This document shows, in pieces, positions 17,013-25,678 of a stretch of DNA of 59,293 bases. The notes under the pieces were generated by a model. That model was not told the DNA's origin, did not search any database, and was given only the letters and a program-made list of their open reading frames with translations. The translations under genes were made by a program, and so were the position numbers. The stretch is from JBEKVE01 sp049514335. Its GTDB lineage: Bacteria > Actinomycetota > Acidimicrobiia > Acidimicrobiales > UBA8190. Location of the stretch: NCBI GenBank assembly GCA_049514335.1, contig JBEKVE010000004.1, forward strand, positions 1-59,293. Reading direction: 5' to 3'. Each line of letters opens with the position of its first letter. Position 1 is the first letter of the stretch.

Positions 17013-17492
17013 ATGACCGCCGATGAGCTGTGGGTCGAGTCCTACCAGGGAGAGGTTCTCGGTGAGACCCTCTTCGGCGTGATGGCCGAGCGGGAGAAGG
17101 ACCCGGTCCATCGCCGCCAGTTGGAGGTCCTCACGCTCCTCGAGCGGGCCACCAAGGAGCTGGCCGAGCCCGTCTTCACCCGACGGCAGGTCGACCGAGG
17201 CGACAGTGCTTCGAGCGTTGCCAGTGGCATCCAACTGGCCGACGCCGTGGCGGGCATGACGTGGACCGAGTTCCTCTCCTCGTTCGAGTCGATCACCGCC
17301 GAGTTCCTGGCCAAGTACCACCAGCTCGTCGAACTTGCCGATGACGAGAATGACCGGCGTGTTGCCGAGACCTACGTGGCGCACGAGGTGGCTCTTGCTC
17401 GGTTTGCACGGCGTGGTCTCGGTCAGGAGGCAGGTGACCCGCTGGAAGATATCCTCGCCCTCCCGCACGTGGCAGCAGTCCTGGCAGGCTGA
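17013..17492 (+). CDS. Helical protein of unknown function, possibly ferritin-like
   Basis: A 159-residue soluble protein starting at ATG 17,013 (MTADELWVESYQGEVLGETLFGVMAERE). The sequence is almost entirely alpha-helical with Glu and His residues spaced along helices: E-V-L-G-E-x-L-F, R-R-Q-L-E-V-L-T-L-L-E-R-A-T-K, KYHQLVELADDEND, and AETYVAHEVALARFARRGL. This spacing resembles ferritin-like or rubrerythrin-like four-helix proteins, which is inference only. A longer upstream start exists in frame but would overlap the divergent small gene region and lacks family-like sequence. Confidence 0.65.
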   Translation: MTADELWVESYQGEVLGETLFGVMAEREKDPVHRRQLEVLTLLERATKELAEPVFTRRQVDRGDSASSVASGIQLADAVAGMTWTEFLSSFESITAEFLAKYHQLVELADDENDRRVAETYVAHEVALARFARRGLGQEAGDPLEDILALPHVAAVLAG

Positions 17493-17498
17493 AGGAGG

Positions 17499-17516
17499 GC
17501 GTCGGCGCCGACGCCT
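17499..17516. repeat. 18-bp perfect palindrome
   Basis: GGCGTCGGC immediately followed by its complement GCCGACGCC, located 6 bp after the stop codon of the helical protein gene. It may be part of a transcription terminator or a protein-binding site; no T-run follows. Confidence 0.4.
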
Positions 17517-17665
17517 CGATCTCCTCGTCGGGCCCCCTTCTCATCGCTCCTGGCGTTTGCCGCGACCGGGGGAGGTCGGGTGGTGAAGGTCACAAGACCC
17601 AGGTGCCTCGGCTCGTCTAGATCAGGTCGACCTTCGGCCGGCACCCTCACATACGATTTCGGTTC

Positions 17666-18298
17666 ATGCCGTCGGATCGCAAGATGCGGAAGTTCATTCG
17701 GCAGTGGCGCAGGCGCTACCCCTATCCCGCGGCGTGGATAGACAACCGAGCCAACAAGCAGTGCCGAAGGAGCGAGCGGGAGTGGCTCGCACAGTTTGCC
17801 GGCGCCGAAGTGCTGAAGAGGCGGGAAGTAGCGGCGCTCATTGAATGGAAGTTCGGCGGCCAGGCCAACCGCAAGGAGCAGGCCCTGGGAGGGATCGCCA
17901 GTCCTGCGGCCTGGGGCCACGCCCGTCGGTGCATCAAGAAGGCCCTTGCGGCCTCAAGTCCCACTGTCGCCCTCGACCACCTCCTGGGGGAGCGAGGGGG
18001 CATCTCAGGATGGGGGCCGGCCATGGCCAGCGTGGTTCTCGCTGCGTGCCGCCCGGGCGTCTACACCATCGCCGATCAACGAGCCCTCCGGACGCTGAAG
18101 GCCCTCGATGTGTTTTCACCGCACTCCCAGGATGAGTTCGTGCGGCTCGACTGGCTTCCATACCTCAAGGTCTGTGGGAGATTGGCTCGTCTCGGCGATA
18201 TGTCGCTCCGAGATGTCGACCAGGCGTTGTGGGCCGCTGCCGATCGCGCTCCCCAACTCCCCGACTTGGTGCGCCCCAAAAGGCGCCACAAGACGTAG
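17666..18298 (+). CDS. HhH-containing protein of unknown function
   Basis: A 210-residue, strongly basic protein from ATG 17,666. The segment GERGGISGWGPAMASVVLAACRPGVYTIADQRALRTLKAL resembles the helix-hairpin-helix plus following acidic region of HhH-GPD-like DNA glycosylase relatives (L-x-G-I-x-G-W-G-x-A-x-A-S, then Y-T-I-x-D-x-R-A). The N-terminal part (RQWRRRYPYPAAWIDNRANKQCRRSEREW) has many arginines. A role in DNA or RNA binding is likely, but a glycosylase active site is not established. There is 173 bp of mostly non-coding DNA before it. Its base composition is somewhat lower in GC than neighbours and it may have been acquired. Confidence 0.7.
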   Translation: MPSDRKMRKFIRQWRRRYPYPAAWIDNRANKQCRRSEREWLAQFAGAEVLKRREVAALIEWKFGGQANRKEQALGGIASPAAWGHARRCIKKALAASSPTVALDHLLGERGGISGWGPAMASVVLAACRPGVYTIADQRALRTLKALDVFSPHSQDEFVRLDWLPYLKVCGRLARLGDMSLRDVDQALWAAADRAPQLPDLVRPKRRHKT

Positions 18299-18368
18299 AA
18301 GACGCACGCTTCGCCGACCGAGCGCTGGCGAGCCCAGTGATAACGGGAGCGAACTGAAGGAGGACTGA

Positions 18369-19034
18369 ATGTCGAGATTGCTCGTGCGCAACTACTCGAT
18401 CTCGCTCGATGGTTACGGCGCCGGGCCCCACCAGGATCTCGACCATCCGCTCGGTATCGGGGGCACGCAGCTCCACGAATGGATCTTCGCCACCCGCAGC
18501 GGCCGTCAGATGATCGGCAGCGAAGGTGGGAGCGAGGGAATCGACCACGGCTTCTTCTCGGAGCGGCAATCCGGAGTGGGTGCCACCATCATGGGTCGGA
18601 ACATGTTCGGCCCGATTCGTGGCCCATGGGGCGAGAGCGAGTGGACCGGATGGTGGGGAGAGGACCCCCCCTTTCATCACGAGGTCTTCGTGCTGACGCA
18701 CCACCCGCATCCTCCGGTCGAAATGGAGGGGGGAACGACGTTCCACTTCATGGACGGTGGGATCGAAGCAGCGCTCAGCGCAGCCCTCGAAGCAGCGGGC
18801 GACCGCGATGTCCTTGTCGGAGGTGGCGCAGCCACCATCAGGCAGTACCTACGTGCTTCGCTCATCGACGAAATGCATCTCGCAATCGTGCCTGTGTTAC
18901 TCGGTAGCGGCGAACGACTCTTCGACGATCTCGGCCCCAGCACCGGTGACTACCGCTGCGTCGAACGCGTGTGTTCGTCGGCCGTTACCCACGTCCGCAT
19001 CGCACGGACGAGTCGTGATGCGATACGCCACTGA
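18369..19034 (+). CDS. Dihydrofolate reductase-fold protein (RibD C-terminal-like)
   Basis: A 221-residue protein with the Shine-Dalgarno GAAGGAGG a few bases before ATG 18,369. It matches the RibD_C / DHFR-like fold common in actinobacteria: NYSISLDGYGAGPHQDLDHPLGIGG, the cofactor motif ATIMGRNMFGPIRGPW, FVLTHHPHPPVEMEGGTTFHF, the glycine-rich DVLVGGGAATIRQYLRASLIDEMHLAIVPVLLGSGERLF. The GGGA loop would bind NADPH. These paralogues are usually not the true DHFR or RibD and reduce unknown substrates. The gene stands alone before the tRNA-Ala terminator. Confidence 0.87.
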   Translation: MSRLLVRNYSISLDGYGAGPHQDLDHPLGIGGTQLHEWIFATRSGRQMIGSEGGSEGIDHGFFSERQSGVGATIMGRNMFGPIRGPWGESEWTGWWGEDPPFHHEVFVLTHHPHPPVEMEGGTTFHFMDGGIEAALSAALEAAGDRDVLVGGGAATIRQYLRASLIDEMHLAIVPVLLGSGERLFDDLGPSTGDYRCVERVCSSAVTHVRIARTSRDAIRH

Positions 19035-19133
19035 CATCCGAAGAGGCTGAAATCAGCCTTCGCTGATCGCTGCACGTGTGGCCACGAGCAACCCTGTGCG
19101 CGGTGGTGACAGAGCGTTCCGGTGAGATGGCAG

Positions 19134-19164
19134 AGCCCAGGTCAGACCCTGTCTGACCTGGGCT
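19134..19164 (-). terminator. Perfect 14-bp hairpin downstream of tRNA-Ala
   Basis: AGCCCAGGTCAGAC (19,134-19,147), loop CCT, GTCTGACCTGGGCT (19,151-19,164). It begins 7 bp beyond the tRNA 3' end on the reverse strand and is likely its terminator. On the plus strand it is followed by TTCGGG, so it may also stop transcription from the upstream RibD-like gene. Confidence 0.7.
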
Positions 19165-19170
19165 TTCGGG

Positions 19171-19244
19171 TGGAGGCGAAGGGACTCGAACCCTCGAACC
19201 TCTTGACTGCCAGTCAAGCGCTCTACCAACTGAGCTACGCCCCC
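19171..19244 (-). tRNA. tRNA-Ala (anticodon GGC)
   Basis: Read on the reverse strand, the acceptor GGGGGCG pairs with CGCCTCC and includes the G3-U70 wobble that marks alanine tRNAs. The D-arm is GCTCAGTTGGTAGAGC, the anticodon arm CTTGA-CTGGCAG-TCAAG, and the T-arm has GGGTTCGAGTCCC. The discriminator is A and CCA is not encoded. The anticodon arm is nearly self-complementary, but the D- and T-arms fix the strand. Confidence 0.95.
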
Positions 19245-19358
19245 GGGGCCGACCGGAGAGGTTATCAGCCCTCTCCGTACCGCCGTCCGAGCCTCGACTC
19301 CTCGCGGCACCCGGATCCGACGCCCGAGCGGTCGGCCGGGACCGGGCGCCGCGTTCCG

Positions 19359-19364
19359 TAGAAT
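19359..19364 (+). promoter_or_regulatory. -10 box of leuS, leaderless transcript likely
   Basis: TAGAAT ends 6 nt before ATG 19,371, and no Shine-Dalgarno lies in between, so transcription probably starts at or next to the start codon. Confidence 0.6.
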
Positions 19365-19370
19365 CCGGGA

Positions 19371-21851
19371 ATGGCGCGGGCCTACGACGTCCAGGCAGTC
19401 GAGCGGAAGTGGCAGCAGCGCTGGGCGGACGAGCATCTCTACGAGGTCGACGTGGACGAGGCCCGGCCCGCCCAGTACGTGCTGTGCATGTACCCCTACC
19501 CGAGCGGCCCGGCCCACCAGGGCCACGTCCGCAATTACACCTTCGGCGATCTGATCGTCCGGCACCGCACCATGCAGGGAGCGGCGGTGCTGTCGCCCTT
19601 CGGATTCGACTCCTTCGGCCTCCCGGCCGAGAACGCCGCCATCCGCACCGGCGAGCACCCCCGGTCCTTCACCGAGGCCCGCATCGCCGAGCTCAAGTCG
19701 AGCGTGCAGCGGCTGGGAGCGGTCTACGACTGGCGCCGCGAGGTCCGCAGCCACGACCCCTCCTACATCCACTGGAACCAGATGATCTTCCTGCGGTTCC
19801 TCGAGGCGGGCCTGGCCTACCGAGCCGAGGCGCCCGTCAACTGGTGCCCGGGCTGCCAGACCGTGCTGGCCAACGAGCAGGTCCTGGCCGACGGGCGCTG
19901 CGAGCGGTCGGGGGACCTGGTGGTGCAGCGCGACCTCGAGCAGTGGTTCTTCCGCACCACCGCCTATGCCGACGAGCTGCTCGACTCGCTCGACGACCTG
20001 GACTGGCCCGAGCGGGTGAAGACCATGCAGCGCAACTGGATCGGGCGCTCCGAGGGGGTCGAGTTCGACCTCGAGGTGGTCGGGCACGCGGGCGAGACGC
20101 TGCGGGTCTTCACCACCCGCCCCGACACGAGCTTCGGCATGACCTATGCCGTGGTCGCCCCCGAGCACCCGCTCGTGGACCGCATCACCACCGACGACCG
20201 GCGCCCGGCGGTGGACGCCCTGCGGACCTCCGCCGCCTCCAAGAGCGAGGTCGACCGCACCTCGGAGGAGGGGACCGAGACGCTGGCCAAGCGGGGGGCG
20301 GCCACCGGTGGCCACGTCGTGAACCCCTTCACCGGGGACGCCATCCCGGTGTTCGTGGCCGATTACGTCCTCATGCGCTACGGCACGGGGGCGATCATGG
20401 CCGTGCCCGCCGAGGACACCAGGGACTGGGACTTCGCCCGGGCCCACGGCCTGCCCGTGGTGCGGACCACGCAGCCCCCCGAGGGGTTCGAGGACGGTGC
20501 CTGGACCGGTGGCGGGATCAAGATCAACTCCGGCTTCTTGGACGGCCTGGACGTGAGCGACGCCAAGGACCGGGCCGCGGACTGGCTCGAGGGGCGCGGC
20601 ATCGGCGTCCGCACCGTCAACTACCGCCTCCGGGACTGGCTGGTGTCGCGTCAGCGCTACTGGGGCTGCCCCATCCCCGTCGTGTTCTGCCCCGACCACG
20701 GCATCGTCGGGGTTCCCGAGGAACAGCTCCCGGTGCTCGCCCCCGACGACGTCGAGTTCCTCCCGACAGGGGAATCCCCCCTGGCGCGCCATCCGAGCTT
20801 CCGGCACGCGACCTGCCCTATCTGCGGCGGTCCGGCCCGACGCGAGACCGACACCATGGACACGTTCGTGGACTCGTCGTGGTACTTCCTGCGCTTCTGC
20901 GACCCGTGGTCCGACGACCGCCCCTTCGATCCCGCCGCCGCCCGGCACTTCATGCCCGTCGACCAGTACATCGGTGGCATCGAGCACGCCATCCTCCACC
21001 TCATGTACGCCCGCTTCTACACCAAGGCCCTCATCGACATCGGCCTCGCCCCTGGGTTGGGGCGCGAACCGTTCGAGCGTCTGTTCACCCAGGGCATGAT
21101 CCGCATCGACGGCAAGAAGATGTCGAAGTCCAAGGGGAACCTGATCACGCCGACCCGCTACTTCGACACCGTCGGCGCCGACGCGCTGCGCCTGTTCCAC
21201 GTCTTCGCCGGCCCGCCCGGTGACGACATGGACTGGACCGACCAGACCGAGAACGTCATCGAAGGCTGCGGGCGGTTCCTCGACCGCGTGTGGCGCCTCA
21301 CCGTCGAGGACGACCCCGAGGGGGCCGCGCCCCGCAGCGGCGATGCCACCGACGTCGACGTCGAGATCGCCCGGGCCACGCACCGGCTCGTCGCCAAGGT
21401 GAGCGAGGACATCGACCGGTGGTCGTTCAACACCGCCGTGGCCGCCTGCATGGAGTTCTCCAACGCCCTGCACCGCTACCGGCGAGAGACCCCGGGCGGG
21501 CCCCACGACTCCACCTACGGCGCCGCCGCCGATGCCCTGCTGCTCATGCTGGCCCCGATCGCACCCCACGCCACCGCCGAGGCCTGGGAGCGGCGCCACG
21601 GTGCGGGCTCGCTCCTGCATGCCCAGTCGTGGCCGTCGTTCGACCCGGAGCTGGCCCGGGCCGAGCGGGTGACGCTCGTGGTGCAGGTGAAGGGCAAGGT
21701 GCGCGACCGCATCGAGGTGTCCCCCGACATCACCGAGGACGAGGCCACGGCGGTGGCGCTGGCGTCGGAACGGGTGGTCGCCGAGCTGGCCGGGGCGGCG
21801 CCCACGCGGGTGGTGTCCCGGCCTCCGCGGCTCGTCAACATCGTCCCCTGA
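19371..21851 (+). CDS. leuS: Leucyl-tRNA synthetase
   Basis: An 826-residue class Ia synthetase that charges tRNA-Leu in the cytosol. The class I signature HIGH appears as HQGH in YPSGPAHQGHVRNYTFGD, and KMSKS as GKKMSKSKGN in the later catalytic part. The CP1 editing domain lies at about residues 230-410 (FTTRPDTSFGMTYAVVAPEHPL; YGTGAIMAVPAEDTRDWDFA). A zinc-type cysteine pair occurs in CPICGGPARRETDTMDTFVDSSWYFLRF. The C-terminal part has the anticodon-binding helices and the leucine-specific tail (VVQVKGKVRDRIEVSPDITEDEA). Length is normal for the bacterial enzyme. It is transcribed alone, ending at a hairpin shared with the convergent gene. Confidence 0.98.
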   Translation: MARAYDVQAVERKWQQRWADEHLYEVDVDEARPAQYVLCMYPYPSGPAHQGHVRNYTFGDLIVRHRTMQGAAVLSPFGFDSFGLPAENAAIRTGEHPRSFTEARIAELKSSVQRLGAVYDWRREVRSHDPSYIHWNQMIFLRFLEAGLAYRAEAPVNWCPGCQTVLANEQVLADGRCERSGDLVVQRDLEQWFFRTTAYADELLDSLDDLDWPERVKTMQRNWIGRSEGVEFDLEVVGHAGETLRVFTTRPDTSFGMTYAVVAPEHPLVDRITTDDRRPAVDALRTSAASKSEVDRTSEEGTETLAKRGAATGGHVVNPFTGDAIPVFVADYVLMRYGTGAIMAVPAEDTRDWDFARAHGLPVVRTTQPPEGFEDGAWTGGGIKINSGFLDGLDVSDAKDRAADWLEGRGIGVRTVNYRLRDWLVSRQRYWGCPIPVVFCPDHGIVGVPEEQLPVLAPDDVEFLPTGESPLARHPSFRHATCPICGGPARRETDTMDTFVDSSWYFLRFCDPWSDDRPFDPAAARHFMPVDQYIGGIEHAILHLMYARFYTKALIDIGLAPGLGREPFERLFTQGMIRIDGKKMSKSKGNLITPTRYFDTVGADALRLFHVFAGPPGDDMDWTDQTENVIEGCGRFLDRVWRLTVEDDPEGAAPRSGDATDVDVEIARATHRLVAKVSEDIDRWSFNTAVAACMEFSNALHRYRRETPGGPHDSTYGAAADALLLMLAPIAPHATAEAWERRHGAGSLLHAQSWPSFDPELARAERVTLVVQVKGKVRDRIEVSPDITEDEATAVALASERVVAELAGAAPTRVVSRPPRLVNIVP

Positions 21852-21852
21852 C

Positions 21853-21893
21853 AGGCGCGCCCGCCCGTCACACGGGGCGGCAGGGGCGCGCCT
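21853..21893. terminator. Bidirectional terminator between leuS and the LLM gene
   Basis: AGGCGCGCCC (21,853-21,862) pairs with GGGCGCGCCT (21,884-21,893), with an inner GCCC/GGGC stem. It lies between two convergent stop codons (21,849-21,851 and 21,896-21,898) and can serve both directions. Confidence 0.75.
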
Positions 21894-21895
21894 TG

Positions 21896-22906
21896 CTACG
21901 CGGCCCGGAACCCCGCCAGGATCTGACGGATGCGGTCGCGCTCCATCCGGTAGGGGGCGTAGAAGCTGACGCGGGTGACCATGCCCCCGTAGCGCTCCAC
22001 CACCTTGGCGGGGATCTCCTCGGGCTCGCCCCGGACGGCGAAGGCGTCGAGCATGTCCTCGGGGATGAGGTCGGCCATGGTCACCCACTCACCGCGCTTG
22101 GAGAGCCGGTTGAGCTCCGGGAACAGCTCGCCCCACCCGTGCAGGTCGAGCACGGGCCGATACGCCGGTGTCGACGCGTAGAACGCCAACTGGGCCTTGA
22201 CGGCCTGCTCGGCGGCGGCCATCTCGGTCTCGTCGGCGCCGGTGACCATCATGGCGGGGTAGGAGATCTCGTAGTCCTGGCGGGTGCGCCCCGCCTTGGC
22301 GAGCCCGCGCTCGAGGGCGGGCAGGGTGATCTCGCGCATGTAGCGCGCCGTGGTGAACCCGTGGGCCAGGAGCCCGTCGGCCACCTCTCCCGCCACCTCG
22401 GTCATGCGCTCGCCCACGGCGGCGAGGAACACCTTGGGGGCGCCGTAGGGGTTCGGGCCGGGGCTGAACATCGGCGTCATGAGGGTGTGGGTGTAGAAGT
22501 CGCCCCGGAAGGCGAGCTTGCTGCCGTCGTGCCAGGCGGCCCAGATGGCCCGCATGGCGGCGATGAACTCGCGCATGCGCGCCGCGGGGTGCGACCACGG
22601 CATCGAATAGCGCTTCTCGATGTGCGGCTTGATCTGCGAGCCGAGACCCAGCATGAAGCGTCCCTTGGAGAAGTCGTGCAGGTCGTTGGCGAGCACGGCG
22701 GTGCTCATGGGGTTGCGGGCGAAGGCCACGGCGATGCCGGTGCCGAGCTCCACGCGCTCGGTGTGCTCCGCCGCCAGCAACAGAGGGAGGAACGGGTCGT
22801 GACCCGTCTCCGCGCACCACACCCCGTCGAACCCGTCCTCCTCGGCCCGTTTCGCCGTGGTTATGGCGTCACCCGGGTCGAATCCGATACCTCCGTCGAC
22901 CAGCAT
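21896..22906 (-). CDS. Luciferase-like monooxygenase, probably F420-dependent (TIGR03617-like)
   Basis: A 336-residue protein from ATG 22,906 (MLVDGGIGFDPGDAITTAKRAEEDGFDGVW). It has the TIM-barrel luciferase-like pattern: GFDGVWCAETGHDPFLPLLLAAEHTERVELGTGIAVAFARNPMSTAVLANDLHDFSKGRFMLGLGSQIKPHIEKRYSMPWSHPAARMREFI, in which the early histidines and the GTGIAVAFARNP block fit deazaflavin F420-dependent members, and later WRVGERMTEVAGEVADG-like VFLAAVGERMTEVAGEVADG. It matches from memory the MSMEG_2256/TIGR03617 group. It would be a cytosolic F420 oxidoreductase of unknown substrate. The alternative FMN-dependent type cannot be excluded. Confidence 0.88.
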   Translation of the reverse strand: MLVDGGIGFDPGDAITTAKRAEEDGFDGVWCAETGHDPFLPLLLAAEHTERVELGTGIAVAFARNPMSTAVLANDLHDFSKGRFMLGLGSQIKPHIEKRYSMPWSHPAARMREFIAAMRAIWAAWHDGSKLAFRGDFYTHTLMTPMFSPGPNPYGAPKVFLAAVGERMTEVAGEVADGLLAHGFTTARYMREITLPALERGLAKAGRTRQDYEISYPAMMVTGADETEMAAAEQAVKAQLAFYASTPAYRPVLDLHGWGELFPELNRLSKRGEWVTMADLIPEDMLDAFAVRGEPEEIPAKVVERYGGMVTRVSFYAPYRMERDRIRQILAGFRAA

Positions 22907-23056
22907 CGGACGACCATAACCGACGCGCCTCGCACAGCGCCCCGGGCCACGACCATGGGGGGCGTCGTGCCCGAAGCGCCGCCACCCGACGTGCACGGCC
23001 GTGACGCCGGAGGCGAGATCGTTGCCTTCGGCGTCGATGTAGCCGAGAATTCCTCC

Positions 23057-23485
23057 ATGGCCGAGGACGCGGCGCCCGAGCGCGAGGGGTATCTCCGACG
23101 CGTCCTCGATGCCCTCGAGCAGGGTCGGATCGAGCCCTACGAGTACACCCGCTCCGTCCTCGCCATCAACGCCGCTTCCACGACGCAGGAGATGGCCGCA
23201 GTGGCTGACCGGGCGTGGAGTCCCGCCCCCGACGACGCCGCCGCCGGCGCGCCGCCGGCCCGGGCCCTCGACCCGGTGGACCTGGCGCTCATGCGGACCA
23301 GGGGAGCGGCGGCCCTTGCGCCGCCACGGCCCCGGGCCCGGACAGTCAGCCTGGCCATCGTCTTCGCGCTGTTCGCCGTGCTCATCGCCGTGGGGCTGTG
23401 GCTGGCCGTGCACGTGCACGACTCGGGATCGGCGCCCGCCGGGATGCTGGTCGGCGCGCTGGTCCTGCACCGGTCCCGGCGCTGA
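23057..23485 (+). CDS. DUF1707/SHOCT-like small membrane protein
   Basis: A 142-residue protein. The helical N-terminal block REGYLRRVLDALEQGRIEPYEYTRSVLAINAASTTQEMAAV resembles DUF1707- or SHOCT-like oligomerisation modules (L-x-A-L-x-x-G-x-I-x-x-x-E-Y). After a Pro/Ala-rich linker comes one membrane helix (TVSLAIVFALFAVLIAVGLWLAVHV) with its C-terminus outside. ATG 23,057 is the best start in the absence of a clear ribosome site; ATG 22,954 in frame would lengthen it, and its region lies upstream, close to the LLM gene start. Function unknown. Confidence 0.65.
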   Translation: MAEDAAPEREGYLRRVLDALEQGRIEPYEYTRSVLAINAASTTQEMAAVADRAWSPAPDDAAAGAPPARALDPVDLALMRTRGAAALAPPRPRARTVSLAIVFALFAVLIAVGLWLAVHVHDSGSAPAGMLVGALVLHRSRR

Positions 23486-23520
23486 GCCATCCGGACGCTG
23501 GACCATCCGGACGCTGGCGA

Positions 23521-24717
23521 TCAGTCCCGGTCCCGTCCGGGGAGGTCGATCCAGCTCCGGTCGAGCTGCGCCACGGAGGGGCAGCCGAGCAGCTGCAGGG
23601 TCCGCACCGTGTCGTCGCGCAGCACCTCCAGGACGCGCCCCACACCCGCCTCACCGGCAGCCGCCAGGCCGTACAGGTACGCCCGGCCGACGAGCACGGC
23701 GCACGCCCCGGCGGCCACGGCCTTCACCACGTCGCTGCCGCGCCGCACCCCGCCGTCGACCAGCACCGGCGCCCTTCCGTCCACGGCGTCCACCACGGCC
23801 GGGAGCACGTCCATGGTGGCGGGGGCGCCGTCGAGCTGGCGGCCCCCGTGGTTGGAGACGATCACGCCGTCGGCCCCCGCGCCCAGGGCGAGTGTGGCGT
23901 CCTCGGGGGTGACGATCCCCTTCACGACCAGCGGCCCGCTCCAGCGGCGCCGGATGTCGGACACATCGGCCCACGTGAAGGGTGAGGCGGCCATGGCCAC
24001 GCGCCGTGCCGTTGGATCGCCGGCGGCGGGATCCGACAGCGGGGCCCCGGTGGAGACCCGGGCGTCACGACCCCGTCTCCGGCCACGCAACTCGCTGCGG
24101 GCGGTGCCGAGCAGCCACCGCGGACGCGTCACCACCTGGGCGCCGAGACGAGCCGCCGGCCACGGGGCGAACCGGAAGGGCGGGGCTACGCCGTGGCGCA
24201 CGTCGCGCTCGCGGTTGCCGAGGGCGGCGGTGTCGACGGTGATCACCAAGCCGGCGTAGCCCGCCTGCTGCGCCCGCTTCACCAGCGCGTCGGTCTGGGA
24301 CGCGCCGCCCGGTGCGTAGAGCTGGAACCACAGGGGTCCATCCACCCCGGCCGCCACCTCCTCCAGCGCCGTGCCCGCCACGGAGCTGAGCACCGACACG
24401 GTGCCCGCTGCCGCTGCCGCCCGGGCCACGCAACGCGCCCCGTCGGGATGCATGATCCGCACCAGGCCGGCCGGAGCGAGCATCACGGGGAGCGACAGGG
24501 AGACCCCCAGGACCGACGTGGCGGTGTCGGCCTCGACGGCTCCCACCGCGGCGCGGGGGCGGAAGGTGATCCGGCGGAACGCCGCCACGTTCTGCGCTGC
24601 CGTGACCTCGTCGTCGGCGGCTCCGTCGATGTAGTCGAACACGGGCCGGGGCACAGCGCGCGCCGCGCCCCGTCTGGCGTCCTCGACGCTGTGGATGTTC
24701 GATGCCCGCACGGGCAC
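23521..24717 (-). CDS. FMN-dependent alpha-hydroxy acid oxidizing protein
   Basis: A 398-residue flavoprotein of the lactate/glycolate oxidase and mandelate dehydrogenase family (GTG start at 24,717). It has the opening PVFDYIDGAADDEVTAAQN, FMN-binding PVMLAPAGLVRIMHPDGARCVARAAAAAG, LWFQLYAPGG, the ITVDTAALGNRERDVRHG substrate loop, the phosphate lysine in LVVKGIVTPEDATLAL, the catalytic histidine and arginine in VSNHGGRQLDGAPATMD, and the DGGVRRGSDVVKAVAAGACAVLVGRAYLYGL C-terminal barrel. It oxidises a 2-hydroxy acid to a 2-keto acid; the electron acceptor (O2 or a membrane carrier) is not clear. It is a cytosolic or peripheral membrane enzyme and lies apart from the PAC2 gene that precedes it. 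Confidence 0.92.
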   Translation of the reverse strand: MPVRASNIHSVEDARRGAARAVPRPVFDYIDGAADDEVTAAQNVAAFRRITFRPRAAVGAVEADTATSVLGVSLSLPVMLAPAGLVRIMHPDGARCVARAAAAAGTVSVLSSVAGTALEEVAAGVDGPLWFQLYAPGGASQTDALVKRAQQAGYAGLVITVDTAALGNRERDVRHGVAPPFRFAPWPAARLGAQVVTRPRWLLGTARSELRGRRRGRDARVSTGAPLSDPAAGDPTARRVAMAASPFTWADVSDIRRRWSGPLVVKGIVTPEDATLALGAGADGVIVSNHGGRQLDGAPATMDVLPAVVDAVDGRAPVLVDGGVRRGSDVVKAVAAGACAVLVGRAYLYGLAAAGEAGVGRVLEVLRDDTVRTLQLLGCPSVAQLDRSWIDLPGRDRD

Positions 24718-24784
24718 TCCCGTCCGTCGGCTGCCGGCTTCCGGGCCGTCACCGCCCGGTCACGGTCGCCGATCGTCGCTTCTG

Positions 24785-25678
24785 TCAGTCGTCGTCGCCC
24801 GGGCCGTCGTCGTTCGTCTCGTCGCGCAGGTAGCGCTCCAGTTCGGCCGCCAGCTCCTCCCCGGTGGGCAGCTGGCCCACGTCGAGCGGGTTGCCCTCGG
24901 CCTCGTCGACGCTGCGCTCGAGCTGGCGCACCATGGCCGTGTGCTCGTCGCTGCGGGCGATGAGGTCGTCCACCTGGCGCAGCGACGAGTCGGCCCCGGT
25001 GTGCAGGTCGCTCGAGTCGAGGGACAGTCCGGCCACCGCCGCCAACCCGTCGACCAGGGTGGCGCTGGCAGAGGGGAACGACATCCCCGACACGTAGTGC
25101 GGGACGCGCGCCCACAGCCCGACGGCGGGGATCCCGGCTTCGCCGAAGGCCACCTCGAGCGCCCCCCACACACCCGACGGCACGTCCAACTCACCCTGGA
25201 CCACCCCCACCTGTGCGACGAGATCGGCCGAGTCCTGCGGTGCGGTGGCGGCCAGGCGCACGGGCCGGGTGTGGGGGGCCGGGGCGGGGAAGGCGCCCAT
25301 GCCCACCACCATGCGCACACCGAGTTCGCGGGCCAGCACCACCACCGCGGACACGAAGCTCGGCCAGCGGAAGTCGGGCTCGGGGCCCACGAGGTAGCAG
25401 ACATCGGCTCCGACCCGATCGGTTCCGGCGCGCACCTGGATCACCGGCCAGGTGAGCCCCTCGTTGACCCCGTGGGAGATGTGCACCACCGGGCGCCGCG
25501 CCCGCTGGTCGATGAGGGACTCGCCGTCGAACGTGGCCACCAGCTCGGTGGGAGCGGCGGAAAGAAGGGTGGTGATGGCGCCATCGGCGCCGAGCCCGGC
25601 GTCGACCCATCCCTCGAGCACGACCACGAGCACAGGCTGGTCGAGGGTCCGTCCGAGGTGACGCTCGTACATGGTCAT
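24785..25678 (-). CDS. PAC2 family protein
   Basis: A 297-residue protein from ATG 25,678 (MTMYERHLGRTLDQPVLVVVLEGWVDAGLGADGAITTLL). The GW-x-D-A-G start, the conserved RPVVHISHGVNEGLTWPVIQVRAGTDRVGADVCYLVGPEPDFRWPSFVSAVVVLARELGV block, MVVGMGAFPAPAPHTRPV and the later GLWARVPHYVSG are characteristic of actinobacterial PAC2 proteins, relatives of proteasome assembly chaperone 2. The C-terminal acidic tail is ELAAELERYLRDETNDDGPGDDD. The start overlaps the upstream gene stop by 4 nt (ATGA), so the two are co-transcribed. A role in proteasome or other complex assembly is inferred from the family name only. Confidence 0.88.
   Translation of the reverse strand: MTMYERHLGRTLDQPVLVVVLEGWVDAGLGADGAITTLLSAAPTELVATFDGESLIDQRARRPVVHISHGVNEGLTWPVIQVRAGTDRVGADVCYLVGPEPDFRWPSFVSAVVVLARELGVRMVVGMGAFPAPAPHTRPVRLAATAPQDSADLVAQVGVVQGELDVPSGVWGALEVAFGEAGIPAVGLWARVPHYVSGMSFPSASATLVDGLAAVAGLSLDSSDLHTGADSSLRQVDDLIARSDEHTAMVRQLERSVDEAEGNPLDVGQLPTGEELAAELERYLRDETNDDGPGDDD

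Noticed and set aside
19171..19244. A plus-strand tRNA with a GCC anticodon at the same place.
   Set aside because: The anticodon arm is nearly self-complementary, but D-loop and T-loop sequences and the G3-U70 pair only fit the minus strand as tRNA-Ala.
19053..22088. Long open frame on the minus strand antisense to leuS, over 1000 codons.
   Set aside because: It is a shadow of the leuS codon pattern in GC-rich DNA, has no recognisable domains and overlaps the tRNA-Ala gene. leuS itself has all synthetase motifs.
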